A stretch of DNA of 64,000 bases from Thalassotalea mangrovi (GCF_005116735.1 NZ_SWDB01000003.1:182016-246015), one strand, 5' to 3'. Numbered from the stretch's first letter, positions 43,683-53,322 are shown. Made by a program: numbers and translations. Notes: generated from the letters alone by a model not told the origin.

Positions 43683-46600
43683 CTAATGAAAATCCCGGGA
43701 CTGGTTATTCAGTTGTTCCAGTTGGTCGCTGCGGTCAGTTAATTTGCCGGCAACAACATGGATCACTTCACCCTCTCGTTCCAGTATACCTTTTACTTCT
43801 AAGATTCGTGATGACAGAAAAGCCTGCTTTTGCGCTCTGGCGGTGCCTGCCCAGACAATAACATTAATATTCCCGGTGTCATCTTCTAAGGTCACAAAGG
43901 TGACACCGGACGCTGTTCCTGGCGATTGTCGGCCGGTTACAATACCGACGACGGTTACCAGGGATTTATGAGGTTTACTCATTAATTGATTCATACGGAT
44001 GAAACCCGATAAATGACCAGCCTGTTCCAATAAGCGGATTGGGTGTGTATTAAGGGTTAATCCGGTTGCCGCATAATCTTCATTCAGGGTTTCGATATCC
44101 GAGGGCGAAAAGAGGTGCGGTTCATTAATGCTATGATGCTTAAATAACGGCAGGTCGCTTTCTTTATTCATCAGTGCCCAACGGCTTTGGTAGCGATTGC
44201 CGGTAATGACGTGCAGGGCATTGGCACTTGCCAGTTTTTGTAAGTCCCCGGCGTTAATCGCCAGTTGTTGTAACTGACTTAAATGCTGATAACCATGCTC
44301 AGGTCGGTTGTCCAAAATACTATCACAGGCATTGACAGATAAGCCTTTAACGATGCGCATCCCCAAACGAATGGCGTAATCATCATCGTGACGGACAACG
44401 CTATGATCATAGTCTGAATGATTCACACAGACCGGTAACACCTGAATATTGTGACGTCTGGCATCCTGAATCAGTTGTGAGGCACTGTAAAACCCCATTG
44501 GCAAGCTATTGAGTATGCTGGTATAAAACATCGCCGGATAATAATACTTTAACCAGGCAGAGACATAGGCCAGCACTGCAAAGGATGCAGAGTGGCTCTC
44601 CGGAAAGCCGTATTCACCGAAGCCGCAGATTTGTTCGAATAATCGTTCGGCAAATTCGGTTGGATAACCTCGCTGCTGCATGCCGGTAATTAACTTATCT
44701 TTAAACCTGGCTAACTGGCCATTCTTTTTCCAGCTCGCCATCGCCCGCCGCAGTTGATCGGCTTCACCGCCGCTAAAACCGGCGGCTACCATGGCCAGTT
44801 TAATCACTTGCTCCTGGAATATAGGCACACCTAAGGTGCGTTCAAGCACTGCTTTGACTTCATCTGACGGATAGTCAATTTTCTCTATCCCGTTTCTGCG
44901 TTTAAGGAATGGATGCACCATATCCCCCTGGATTGGTCCCGGGCGAACAATGGCTATCTGGATCACCAAATCGTAATAACAGGCCGGTTTTAAACGGGGC
45001 AACATGCTCATTTGCGCCCGCGATTCGATTTGAAAGACACCGACGGTGTCGGCTTTTTGAATCATCGAGTAAACGTTTTGATCATCCTGCATACGGGTGA
45101 TATCGGCAATCGATAGCGTTCGTTGTTGCAGAGTTTCAACCAAGGTGAAACATTTACGAATGGCGCTAAGCATGCCAAGCGCCAACACATCGACTTTTAA
45201 CAACCCGAGAGATTCCAGATCGTCTTTGTCCCATTGGATCACGGTACGATCTTCCATCGCGGCATTCTCGACTGGCACCAATTCATATAAAGGTCCGGCC
45301 GAGATCACAAATCCACCGACATGTTGCGACAAGTGCCTTGGAAAGCCCATGAGTTCGCTAACCAGATGAATAAAGTGTCGACCCTGATCTGAGTCGGGCT
45401 GCAATCCTAATTCAATAATCTGTCCTTGCCAGCTCAGGCTTTTATCGCGCCGGTTGATGTTTTTAATAAAAAACTCCAGTTGTGGCAGGGCAATTCCCAG
45501 AGCTTTACCGACTTCGCGAATGGCACTTTTTAAGCGATACGTGGTAACGGTCGCGGCAATGGCGGTACGCTTGCGACCATATTTTTGATAAATATATTGG
45601 ATTACTTCTTCACGACGCTGATGCTCAAAATCAACATCAATATCCGGAGGCTCATTACGCTCTTTAGAAATAAAGCGTTCGAACAAGACGGATATTTGCC
45701 TGGGATCGACGGAAGTAATCTCCAGGCAGTAGCAGACGATTGAGTTGGCGGCCGAGCCCCGGCCCTGATAGAGAATCTGTTGTTGTTGAGCAAACCGTAC
45801 GATGTCATGAATGGTAATGAAATAGAATGGGTAGTTAAGCTCCTCGATAAGCGTCAGCTCTTTGTCGATAACCTGCTGAATGGGTTGTGGAACGCCTTCT
45901 GGAAAACGCCGGTTACTGCCGTCTTTAACAAGTTGACGCAAATAGTCCATTGCCGATAAGCCCTGAGGTACCAGCTCAGCTGGATATTCGTAGCGAAGCT
46001 CTTGTAGATTGAAGGTGCATTGCTCACTAATACGCAGGGTTTCCTGTAGCCAGGCAAGGGGAAATAAACGCTTGAGCTTTTCCAGGCTGCGTAAGGCTCG
46101 TTCAGCATTCGGTAGCAAGTCTTTACCGAGTTGCTGAATTGGTGTGCCGTTGCGTATCGAGGTTAGCGTATGTTGCACTGCCAGGCGATTGGCGTTGTGC
46201 ATTAACACGCCACCACAAACGGTAACCGGTAGTTCTAATTGTTGAGAAAGTTGTTGGCAATGGGACCTGAATTTTTCATCGTCGCTGCTTAAATGACGTT
46301 GATAACCGAGCCATAAGCGTCGACTGTGGTACTTAGCAAGCCACTTTCCGCAACTGAGATCCGATGTTTCTCCCGTTGGCAGCCAAATCACCAGGCAGTG
46401 TTTAACAGACATAAGATCCCATTCGGCTAACTGGTATTCACCTTTATTACTGCGCCGTCTGGCATTAGAAATAACCCGGCATAATTCTGCATAGGCCTGG
46501 CGGTTTGGGCATAGTAAAATAACCTGAAGTTGTTGGTCTAAACGGAACATGCTGCCAATGAGCAGTCGCACCCCTAGTTGATGCTCTCTAATCGCGGTAT

Positions 46601-46757
46601 GGGCGCGAACTACACCCGCCAGGGAACATTCATCGGTGATTGCCAGCGCCTGGTAGCCTAAAAACTCCGCCTGGTGAATTAATTCTTCCGGGTGGGAAGC
46701 CCCTTGTAGAAACGAAAAATTGCTCTGGCAGAATAATTCGGCGTAACTCATCTCCAC
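43683..46757 (-). CDS. dnaE2: Error-prone DNA polymerase DnaE2 (ImuC)
   Basis: 1024 residues. C-family polymerase that extends past lesions during SOS mutagenesis, recruited by ImuB. N-terminal PHP domain (S-F-L-Q-G-A-S-H-P, A-L-A-I-T-D-E). The palm active site P371-D-I-D-V-D-F377 carries the catalytic aspartates, and Q-G-R-G-S-A-A-N-S is at 331-339. The C-terminal OB domain (T-V-V-G-I-V-T-G-R-Q) ends R-S-R-D-F-H, as in DnaE2. It is shorter than replicative DnaE and lacks the tau-binding tail. Third in the operon, 21 bases after imuB. Confidence 0.96.
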   Translation of the reverse strand: MEMSYAELFCQSNFSFLQGASHPEELIHQAEFLGYQALAITDECSLAGVVRAHTAIREHQLGVRLLIGSMFRLDQQLQVILLCPNRQAYAELCRVISNARRRSNKGEYQLAEWDLMSVKHCLVIWLPTGETSDLSCGKWLAKYHSRRLWLGYQRHLSSDDEKFRSHCQQLSQQLELPVTVCGGVLMHNANRLAVQHTLTSIRNGTPIQQLGKDLLPNAERALRSLEKLKRLFPLAWLQETLRISEQCTFNLQELRYEYPAELVPQGLSAMDYLRQLVKDGSNRRFPEGVPQPIQQVIDKELTLIEELNYPFYFITIHDIVRFAQQQQILYQGRGSAANSIVCYCLEITSVDPRQISVLFERFISKERNEPPDIDVDFEHQRREEVIQYIYQKYGRKRTAIAATVTTYRLKSAIREVGKALGIALPQLEFFIKNINRRDKSLSWQGQIIELGLQPDSDQGRHFIHLVSELMGFPRHLSQHVGGFVISAGPLYELVPVENAAMEDRTVIQWDKDDLESLGLLKVDVLALGMLSAIRKCFTLVETLQQRTLSIADITRMQDDQNVYSMIQKADTVGVFQIESRAQMSMLPRLKPACYYDLVIQIAIVRPGPIQGDMVHPFLKRRNGIEKIDYPSDEVKAVLERTLGVPIFQEQVIKLAMVAAGFSGGEADQLRRAMASWKKNGQLARFKDKLITGMQQRGYPTEFAERLFEQICGFGEYGFPESHSASFAVLAYVSAWLKYYYPAMFYTSILNSLPMGFYSASQLIQDARRHNIQVLPVCVNHSDYDHSVVRHDDDYAIRLGMRIVKGLSVNACDSILDNRPEHGYQHLSQLQQLAINAGDLQKLASANALHVITGNRYQSRWALMNKESDLPLFKHHSINEPHLFSPSDIETLNEDYAATGLTLNTHPIRLLEQAGHLSGFIRMNQLMSKPHKSLVTVVGIVTGRQSPGTASGVTFVTLEDDTGNINVIVWAGTARAQKQAFLSSRILEVKGILEREGEVIHVVAGKLTDRSDQLEQLNNQSRDFH

Positions 46758-46778
46758 TCTCCGGGTATCAGGTATTGT

Positions 46779-48188
46779 TCAGCTGAACAGGCCATGCACA
46801 AACCATTGCTGAGCTGGTGTACGATATACCCATAACCATTGACCATTAGGAGTTCTGGCAATAAAGTAATCGCGGATCACGGGGTGTTTATCCCACCAAC
46901 CGGCAACAATCCGTTCGGGACCGTGTTGAATGTTTATTTTCTCTGTTACCGGTAATGGCCTTGGTAAAATAAAGCTTGGGCGTAATGACGAGTGACCGCT
47001 TACCAGGCTTTTCTTTTGCGATGGCTTTTGTAACGGCGGACAGCAGGCGTTGGCCAATTCTGGACGATGATCATTAACCAGCTCAATACCATGTACCTTG
47101 TTTTTGCCGAGTTTGGCCTGCAGACGTGATACCAGCTCATTAGCAGAAATAGCGCCACAATGCTTGCTGAACATATCCATCATCGAAAAATCATTAGCGC
47201 GGATTTGTTTGGCTTCGACGCTAATGGCAACTACCGGGGCACTGACCTTGATAGATTCCAACGTTAACTGACTTAATTCCAGCCATTGTTTTGCCCGGTA
47301 GGCTCCCTCAGCGCTATGCACCTGAAAGTGCACACTGTCGGCGTCGCGAAGGTGTAATTCAATATTGAGCTGACCCGAACGCTTGTCGCGAAACTGTAAA
47401 AACTGTTCAAGCAGGCGGAAAACGTTAAGCAAAGGTTTTTGCAAATACTCCAGGTTAGAGATTTCAAACATGAGTTCCAGATAGTGTTTAAACTGCTCCG
47501 GGGGATGATAAAAATCTACCGGATGTTTAAGTTGCCCCTGCAGGCGCCCAATATAGGTGACCAGCTCAATATCAAAGCGCCTGGCAATATCACTGAGTGG
47601 CAAACGTAATAGTTCACCGATGGACTGCACTCCAACGCGGTTAAGGTGATTAATGACTTTGCGGGATAACTCGCTTACCTGTAATGGCAAAGGGTTTAAC
47701 AGGCGGTGCAACTGGTGTTGGTCATCGGTTAGCTGGTTCGTTCCGCTGACAGCCAGCAACCGCGCTGCATAGGGTGAATACCCCGATGAAAACTGATAAG
47801 TGAGTGCCAGCTTATCTAAATGCTGTTGTAATACCTGCCAATAGTTTTCCAGTCCCTGATAGAGGCTGAGCATATGACTGACTCGTAATAGCAGGCCATT
47901 GGGTGGCAACAAACTGATATCGGCGGTAACCAGGTATAGCCACTGAGCAATCTGGCTGAGCTTATTTTTTTCCTGTTTTTCATCGTATGCGATAACCTGA
48001 AGGTTATGACATAAAGCCGCCGCGGAGCCTAGCCCCATGCCTTTTTTTATACCGGCGTTTAAAGCATGTTGATTTAGCTGTAGTACATCGCTATTACGGC
48101 CATGAACAATGGCGACAGGCAATTGTTCATCGGCTTGATAAAGGCTGTCCAGTTGCAGGCAAGGGAAGTGTAGGTATAGCCACAACAT
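46779..48188 (-). CDS. imuB: ImuB, Y-family polymerase-like mutasome scaffold
   Basis: 469 residues. Begins M-L-W-L-Y-L-H-F-P-C-L-Q-L-D, typical of ImuB, whose relatives have lost the Y-family catalytic acids and act as a hub binding the beta clamp, ImuA and DnaE2. The thumb helix-hairpin-helix region L-N-R-V-G-V-Q-S-I-G-E-L-L-R-L-P and a little-finger-like part follow. The usual clamp-binding peptide position reads S-M-M-D-M-F, a divergent form. The C-terminal W-W-D-K-H-P-V-I-R-D-Y-F segment is family-typical. Four bases after imuA. Confidence 0.93.
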   Translation of the reverse strand: MLWLYLHFPCLQLDSLYQADEQLPVAIVHGRNSDVLQLNQHALNAGIKKGMGLGSAAALCHNLQVIAYDEKQEKNKLSQIAQWLYLVTADISLLPPNGLLLRVSHMLSLYQGLENYWQVLQQHLDKLALTYQFSSGYSPYAARLLAVSGTNQLTDDQHQLHRLLNPLPLQVSELSRKVINHLNRVGVQSIGELLRLPLSDIARRFDIELVTYIGRLQGQLKHPVDFYHPPEQFKHYLELMFEISNLEYLQKPLLNVFRLLEQFLQFRDKRSGQLNIELHLRDADSVHFQVHSAEGAYRAKQWLELSQLTLESIKVSAPVVAISVEAKQIRANDFSMMDMFSKHCGAISANELVSRLQAKLGKNKVHGIELVNDHRPELANACCPPLQKPSQKKSLVSGHSSLRPSFILPRPLPVTEKINIQHGPERIVAGWWDKHPVIRDYFIARTPNGQWLWVYRTPAQQWFVHGLFS

Positions 48189-48192
48189 TGGG

Positions 48193-48870
48193 TTAACTGA
48201 CTTTTGAGGTCGGGAAGTACACCAGGTTATCGGGGATCTTCCCTAAGGTTAATGTTGGCCAGTGCTGACGCATATCAATATGAAACCGTTTTGACGGCCA
48301 GCCGCGTTTGCGTTTATTGATTTGGGCATCAATGCCTGAGGGACTGGCGCATAAGGAGATGCTCAAATCCAGGGGGAGCGATAAGGTTTCATAGCGCTTG
48401 TGCCTGAGCATAAACACCCGGCTGGCACCTTTTTCAGCAGCCAGTTGCAGGCGTTTCACCTGATGAATTTCAATGGCTTGATCTAACCAGAGTAATACCG
48501 AACCACAGGTACCGCTCTTCAAACACTCTTCAGCCGACCACAAGGCATCTTTTTCTTTATCGGGCGTGATAACGATAACGTCTTGTAAGTCTATTCCCTG
48601 AGCGGCCAGCATGACGGCACTAACATTTCCCGGAGGATTAATGAAGATCAGTAATCGTTCTGAGCCTGCGGTCAGAGTTGGCAATAATAGTCGTAGCTCA
48701 CCGATACCGGTTTCGGTTAATATTTCGATAGCGCCAGCTTTTACCAAGCCACCGTTAAGGTGTTGATCAAGTTCAAAATAACCTGAAGATTCCAGGTCTG
48801 GCTCTGGTGTTTTTACGCCGCCATGCCACACTAAATGGCGATGTTGGAGATCTTTAATTAGCTTATTCAT
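48193..48870 (-). CDS. imuA: ImuA, RecA-like mutasome component
   Basis: 225 residues from the ATG at 48870. RecA/SulA-like protein (COG4544) that modulates RecA and supports ImuB-DnaE2 translesion synthesis. V-W-H-G, S-G-Y-F-E-L-D-Q-H-L-N-G-G-L and G-A-I-E-I-L-T-E match the family N-terminus; the P-loop is degenerate. A longer frame to 48900 (TTG start) adds residues encoded entirely in the MITE-like element that abuts the ATG, so it is not preferred. No Shine-Dalgarno is evident because the element occupies the leader. Confidence 0.9.
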   Translation of the reverse strand: MNKLIKDLQHRHLVWHGGVKTPEPDLESSGYFELDQHLNGGLVKAGAIEILTETGIGELRLLLPTLTAGSERLLIFINPPGNVSAVMLAAQGIDLQDVIVITPDKEKDALWSAEECLKSGTCGSVLLWLDQAIEIHQVKRLQLAAEKGASRVFMLRHKRYETLSLPLDLSISLCASPSGIDAQINKRKRGWPSKRFHIDMRQHWPTLTLGKIPDNLVYFPTSKVS

Positions 48871-49086
48871 TAATACCAATACCATTAAATTTTTGCACAA
48901 CTCAGAGTTAGGGCGGTAAATGGGCCTTAAGATAAACTCCCTATGGGTGTGTTTTAAAGGCGTTTATCCTGCGTTACTGATTTTGGCTGATTGTGATAAT
49001 GGAGTGACCATTCTCTGCAATCAAAGCCTTGTCTAAAATCCTTTAAATTCTCACTGAGTGGGAAAACACTTAGTGGAATTGGTATA
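48871..49086. mobile_element. MITE-like element between imuA and the LexA box
   Basis: 216 bases with imperfect terminal inverted repeats: left TAATACCAATACCATTAA, right (reverse complement) TATACCAATTCCACTAAG. TA lies at both ends. The left 44 bases recur at 23833-23876. No protein of meaningful length inside. The left end touches the imuA start codon. Confidence 0.75.
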
Positions 49087-49091
49087 AACAC

Positions 49092-49107
49092 CTGTATGTT
49101 TGTACAG
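49092..49107. promoter_or_regulatory. LexA (SOS) box
   Basis: CTGTATGTTTGTACAG fits CTGT-N8-ACAG, an excellent gammaproteobacterial LexA operator. It is 39 bases before the yedK start and 222 bases before the imuA start, just outside the right end of the MITE-like element. Confidence 0.85.
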
Positions 49108-49145
49108 TATATTCAATCTTTTTATTTATGCAAGGCAATGTCGCG

Positions 49146-49868
49146 ATGTGTGGACGATTAAATATCAGTGATGATCCTTTTGTAATGGAACTGATCAACT
49201 GGCTGGGGGTGGATAGTCACAACCCAAACATGAGAGAAAATATTAACTGGGGGCGCTTTAAACGAGCAACAGATACCATCTCCATTGTTCGTCAGAGCGA
49301 AGGTCAGAGGGTCATCAGTGATGCAACCTGGTGGTTACTGCTGGACAAAACCGAAGATGGTTTTAAACCGTCGCGCTATACCAGCTTCAATACTCGTTAC
49401 GATAAACTGGATGTACCGCGCAGTGCGGGCTATATTCCATTTCGCCAGAGCCGTTGTATTATTCCGGCCAAAGGGTTTGGCGAGACTGAATTCATCAATA
49501 AAAAACCGGTTCATTATTACGATATGGAAGCGGTCGATGGCGAAGCTATTGCCTTTGCCGGGTTGTATCGTCAATGGCTACATCCAGATACGGGAGAGTT
49601 ACGCCTGTCATGTTCGGTGATCACCTTGCCGCCCCATGACAAACTGCGTCATATTCATTCCAAGGCGATGCCGTTAATACTACCGCAGAATGAAAGGCTG
49701 GTATCGGCCTGGTTGGATCCAGCCTACCAGCAGGTAGAAAACTTCCAGTTTCTGCTAAACCCCCATCTACCGCAGGATCTTATCGCTTATCCAATTGATA
49801 AACCCAGTTTACATAACACCATTGGTGCGGCTGAAACCATCGTTAAGGACCGCCAAAGAGCACAGTAA
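49146..49868 (+). CDS. yedK: SRAP (HMCES/YedK) abasic-site DNA-protein crosslinking protein
   Basis: 240 residues. Protects abasic sites in single-stranded DNA by forming a thiazolidine link with its N-terminal cysteine. The start must be the ATG at 49146 because it places C2 (M-C-G-R-L-N) directly after the initiator methionine; an upstream ATG at 49128 would bury it. N-T-R-Y-D, the R-C-I-I-P-A-K-G-F-G-E-T active-site glutamate region and I-H-S-K-A-M-P-L-I-L with the catalytic histidine are present. It carries the LexA box in its promoter and is divergent from imuA-imuB-dnaE2, a known SOS association of SRAP genes. Confidence 0.95.
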   Translation: MCGRLNISDDPFVMELINWLGVDSHNPNMRENINWGRFKRATDTISIVRQSEGQRVISDATWWLLLDKTEDGFKPSRYTSFNTRYDKLDVPRSAGYIPFRQSRCIIPAKGFGETEFINKKPVHYYDMEAVDGEAIAFAGLYRQWLHPDTGELRLSCSVITLPPHDKLRHIHSKAMPLILPQNERLVSAWLDPAYQQVENFQFLLNPHLPQDLIAYPIDKPSLHNTIGAAETIVKDRQRAQ

Positions 49869-49931
49869 AGGCATATGGTCTAAACTTTACCGCAAAAGAT
49901 TGCGTATAACAGAAAGTTTGTAGGAGGCTCT

Positions 49932-50792
49932 ATGCCAGTTGACCATACTGCCGATACCAAAAAAGCGAAAGATGCAGATAAACAAGCTCAATCCGAGTTT
50001 AGCGATGCGCTCAAAGATCGTCCCGACGATTATTTTGTTCAACGCAAGTTTGCCAAAGCTATTGACTGCAATATCATCAGTCAGTCAGCACCGTTTCACT
50101 GGCTTGCGCTGGCGGCACAGGATTTTATTCGTGCGCCACTAATTTCCCTGGTCTACGGCCTTATCTTCAGCCTGATCCCGGCAGCATTAATTGTTCTGGT
50201 GTTAGCGACCGATACGCATCTGGTGATATTGCCGGCATCCGTTGCTTTTGCGCTGATAGGGCCAATCTTTGCGACCGGGCTTTATGATGTGGCCTGGGAG
50301 CTGGAAAAAGGCCATAAGCCAACGTTTCGGCATAGCCTGAAATCCATGTTCAGAAACCCGGTAGGCGAGTGGGGCTTTGCGATATTATTGATGGTGATGA
50401 TGGTTGCCTGGATGCGCATTGCGGCATTAATTCATGCCCTTTATCCGACGACGTTAGATCCGACCCTGGAAGAAATGATAGGATTTTTAACCCTGGGATC
50501 GTTGGCCGGGGCTGCATTACTGGCGGTGGTATTTACGTTTTCGGTATTTACGCCACAAATTATGATGGAACGTCGGGTAGATATTATGACTGCGGTAGCA
50601 ACGTCGTATCATGCGGTTCGAAGCAATATCGGTGCGATGATTGTCTGGGCGGCGTTAATTCTTTTTGCGGTGTTGATTGGTTTTGCCACCTCTGCGATAG
50701 GTTTTATTATTCTGATGCCGATTCTCAGTTACGCCAGTTGGCATGCGTATATTGCCACGATTAAAACCAATCGTCCGCGAAACTATGAATAA
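49932..50792 (+). CDS. DUF2189 family integral membrane protein
   Basis: 286 residues. Cytoplasmic N-terminus of about 55 charged residues, then W-L-A-L-A-A-Q-D-F and roughly six membrane helices, with G-P-I-F-A-T-G-L-Y-D and S-Y-H-A-V-R-S-N matching DUF2189 proteins. Function unknown; related proteins are often annotated as cytochrome c oxidase subunit I-like, without evidence. GTAGGAGG lies upstream of the ATG. It follows yedK by 63 bases and may be co-transcribed. Confidence 0.85.
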   Translation: MPVDHTADTKKAKDADKQAQSEFSDALKDRPDDYFVQRKFAKAIDCNIISQSAPFHWLALAAQDFIRAPLISLVYGLIFSLIPAALIVLVLATDTHLVILPASVAFALIGPIFATGLYDVAWELEKGHKPTFRHSLKSMFRNPVGEWGFAILLMVMMVAWMRIAALIHALYPTTLDPTLEEMIGFLTLGSLAGAALLAVVFTFSVFTPQIMMERRVDIMTAVATSYHAVRSNIGAMIVWAALILFAVLIGFATSAIGFIILMPILSYASWHAYIATIKTNRPRNYE

Positions 50793-50814
50793 GGTAAAAT
50801 AGGGTGGTAATAAA

Positions 50815-50836
50815 CAAGGGGCGATGCAGCCCCTTG
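50815..50836. terminator. Hairpin between DUF2189 and EF-hand genes
   Basis: CAAGGGGC / GCCCCTTG stem with 6-base loop between convergent genes; likely a shared terminator. Confidence 0.65.
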
Positions 50837-50858
50837 AATCTGTTGAGCGTCAGGCGAT

Positions 50859-51077
50859 TTAAAGTGCCAGGTCTATGATCATTTCCGTCAGCTCTTCCTT
50901 GGAAATGCCGTTATCGTGGTTAGCGTCAAACTTTTTGAAGATGCTCTCACACATACGTAGCCCTTTGTCCTGCAGCAAGCAATGAATCAGCTCTACGAAT
51001 TCACTACGGTTAATCAGGCCGTCCTTATTTACGTCAAAAATTTCGAATAATTCATCAACCCATTCTTTAATTTGCAT
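50859..51077 (-). CDS. Small EF-hand calcium-binding protein
   Basis: 72 residues with two canonical EF-hand loops: D-V-N-K-D-G-L-I-N-R-S-E and D-A-N-H-D-N-G-I-S-K-E-E, each with the acidic residues at positions 1, 3, 5 and 12. No signal peptide, so cytoplasmic. Probably a calcium sensor or buffer; partner unknown. Single gene. Confidence 0.9.
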   Translation of the reverse strand: MQIKEWVDELFEIFDVNKDGLINRSEFVELIHCLLQDKGLRMCESIFKKFDANHDNGISKEELTEMIIDLAL

Positions 51078-51213
51078 TTCAATTTTCCATCATTAATTTA
51101 ACTGATTTCACTGTACCCAGTTGTGAAGCAATTGTGAATCAGAAAATTGTAACCAGGAGTAAGGCCCTTGTGACTGTGATTATATCGCCTTAATGGTCAA
51201 AGAAGATTAACGA

Positions 51214-53322
51214 TTAGCGAATAAAGCCGACGGGTTGCTTACCTTCGATCCAAAACGTAAACAGGGCATCAATGGTTTTAGAGTTCTTTTTCATCGCGAT
51301 CCAGTTATTAAGAAATTGCTCAAATTGATAATCCTGTTGCTGCAACGGAAATGCCATACCAATTTCTGGCAACCTCGGTTCGGGAATGACGACGGTGTAA
51401 TCTGGATACAGTAACGTCCAGGCAGAAGCCCCGGCGGCACCATATATCATCGCGTCGATATCAAGACTGTCGTCGATAAAAAACTGTCTCGGTGACGATA
51501 ACTCATGGACAGTATTTTTCGGCATGTTCTTTTGCACGGTTTTTTCATAATAATGGGTTTCCGGCATACCTAGCACGATGCCACTATCTTCAATAATTCG
51601 GGTCCAGTTTGCATACTTGCTCCGCTCTTCGTCTTTGACCAACAGTGCCAGCGTTTCTTTGATATGTGGATTGCTTAAATTGTGATTAATCAAATTGCCG
51701 GGGGTCACTGGCAAAGATGCGACGATATCGAGATAGCCCTGATTCAAATAGGTTTCAATGTTATTGCGTTGAATACGTACAAACTCGATTTCAACCTCCA
51801 GTTCCTGAGCCAGGAGGTGTCCAATTTCAATATCTAAACCAACCAGTTCTCCATTTTTATTGTGAAACGCGTAGGGCAGGGCATCAGCGTAGTACCCCAT
51901 GCGCAGCTTGCCCCGTACCGTGATCCGCTCGAGGGTATTTTCGATAGCATCAATATCCGGTGTGTCATCAGGTTGTGGTGTTTTCAGAACCTGGGATTTT
52001 GCTGCCGGTAATAGCAGGTCGCGGTCAATAAACTTTTCGTAACCCTGGTACTGGTGACTGATTGAGTTAAAAGTGAATGAAAGCCCGGCAAGAATTAACG
52101 ACGTACATAGCGGTACGGCGATAATAAAGATGATAAATGGGCGCAGATAAAACCTGACTTTATGCATGATTACCATCGGGATTAACATCGCACAAACGGT
52201 GATAAACATCACCGATAACAATGCTGCCAGGCGACTTACCAGTAATTGTTCTGCGACCACGTATAACTCAAACATGGAGGCAGAGATGGCAAAACTGTCG
52301 AGAATATTGGGTACCGCGACCATTTGCGAGCCAAATAACTGTAATACGCCTACGACAACCAGTTCAGGGTAGTCATACAGGGCAATCTGTTCGCCATTGA
52401 ACCAGGCTGCAAATAGAATGAACAGTAACACCAAAAGCTTACCTCCCATCGGCAGGCTGTATGAGATGGGCGCTATGATGGACGGCAGGCGAGTACTGGA
52501 ATTGTGATGCTTGGCGTGAGCGATTAATTGCTTTTTGACGTCCTCGGCGATAACCGGGATCACCACAAAGATACTGCCGGTGGCAAAGCCGGTGATCAGC
52601 GCTGAACGACAGGCCAGAAATACCTGCGAAAACCTCAGGGGGGTAAAAATGGCGACGATCAACGGCAAAATAACAAAGGTTAGTAAAAACACCATCGACG
52701 CTGTAGTGACAAAATACACCAGCAAACCATCCATTTCTTCTCTGGCCAGGCTGGCACTGGCATCCCAGGCGATGGCAAGAACACCATAGGGAGCCAGTTT
52801 CATCACCGTATTGGTTACCTTGATTAGTGCCTGGCGAATATCTTTAAAAACGTAAAGGCTACGACGTTTGTCATGAATCGAGATAAAACCGATACCAATA
52901 AAGATGCTAAACACTACAACCGCTGGTACGGTGCCTGCTGCCAGTGAACGAAAAGGATTGGCAGGTAAAAAGTAATCGAGGACATTGTAGGTTTCTTTTT
53001 CGCGAATTATGCTGGCGGAATAAAATGCCGCAGAATTCCAGTCAGGAAAGGCGATTGGCGCCAGTAAAATAACCCCGACGACGACTAGCAACAGGATCAG
53101 AAAACAAACGGTGCCATATTTTACCAGGCGCTTTGCCTGTTGTCGGGTCATCGAGCCAATACCGAAGACCAGAGAGACCGCGATATAGGGTAGGGCCGTC
53201 ATTTGTAGCAACATAACAAACCCCTGACCTATGTAATTAATCAGTTGATTGGTGTAGTCACTGGTAAAGCCAATCAACAGGCCGGCCATCATGGCGATAA
53301 TTATTTTATTGGCTTGTGACAT
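51214..53322 (-). CDS. Dicarboxylate/amino-acid:cation symporter (DAACS) fused to a periplasmic solute-binding domain
   Basis: 702 residues. Residues about 1-410 form a DAACS/SLC1-type transporter: several hydrophobic segments, G-S-I-F-V-V-I-P-V-I-A-E-D, and the S-Y-S-L-P-M-G-G-K hairpin region. A helix at about 395-420 leads into a linker. Residues about 465-700 form a type 3 extracellular solute-binding domain: I-T-V-R-G-K-L-R-M-G-Y-Y-A-D-A-L-P-Y-A-F, N-G-E-L-V-G-L-D-I-E-I-G-H-L-L-A, L-D-I-V-A-S-L-P-V-T. Binding proteins of this type usually serve ABC importers. Here the domain is covalently tied to a secondary transporter, presumably in the periplasm. Substrate probably an amino acid or dicarboxylate. 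Confidence 0.9.
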   Translation of the reverse strand: MSQANKIIIAMMAGLLIGFTSDYTNQLINYIGQGFVMLLQMTALPYIAVSLVFGIGSMTRQQAKRLVKYGTVCFLILLLVVVGVILLAPIAFPDWNSAAFYSASIIREKETYNVLDYFLPANPFRSLAAGTVPAVVVFSIFIGIGFISIHDKRRSLYVFKDIRQALIKVTNTVMKLAPYGVLAIAWDASASLAREEMDGLLVYFVTTASMVFLLTFVILPLIVAIFTPLRFSQVFLACRSALITGFATGSIFVVIPVIAEDVKKQLIAHAKHHNSSTRLPSIIAPISYSLPMGGKLLVLLFILFAAWFNGEQIALYDYPELVVVGVLQLFGSQMVAVPNILDSFAISASMFELYVVAEQLLVSRLAALLSVMFITVCAMLIPMVIMHKVRFYLRPFIIFIIAVPLCTSLILAGLSFTFNSISHQYQGYEKFIDRDLLLPAAKSQVLKTPQPDDTPDIDAIENTLERITVRGKLRMGYYADALPYAFHNKNGELVGLDIEIGHLLAQELEVEIEFVRIQRNNIETYLNQGYLDIVASLPVTPGNLINHNLSNPHIKETLALLVKDEERSKYANWTRIIEDSGIVLGMPETHYYEKTVQKNMPKNTVHELSSPRQFFIDDSLDIDAMIYGAAGASAWTLLYPDYTVVIPEPRLPEIGMAFPLQQQDYQFEQFLNNWIAMKKNSKTIDALFTFWIEGKQPVGFIR

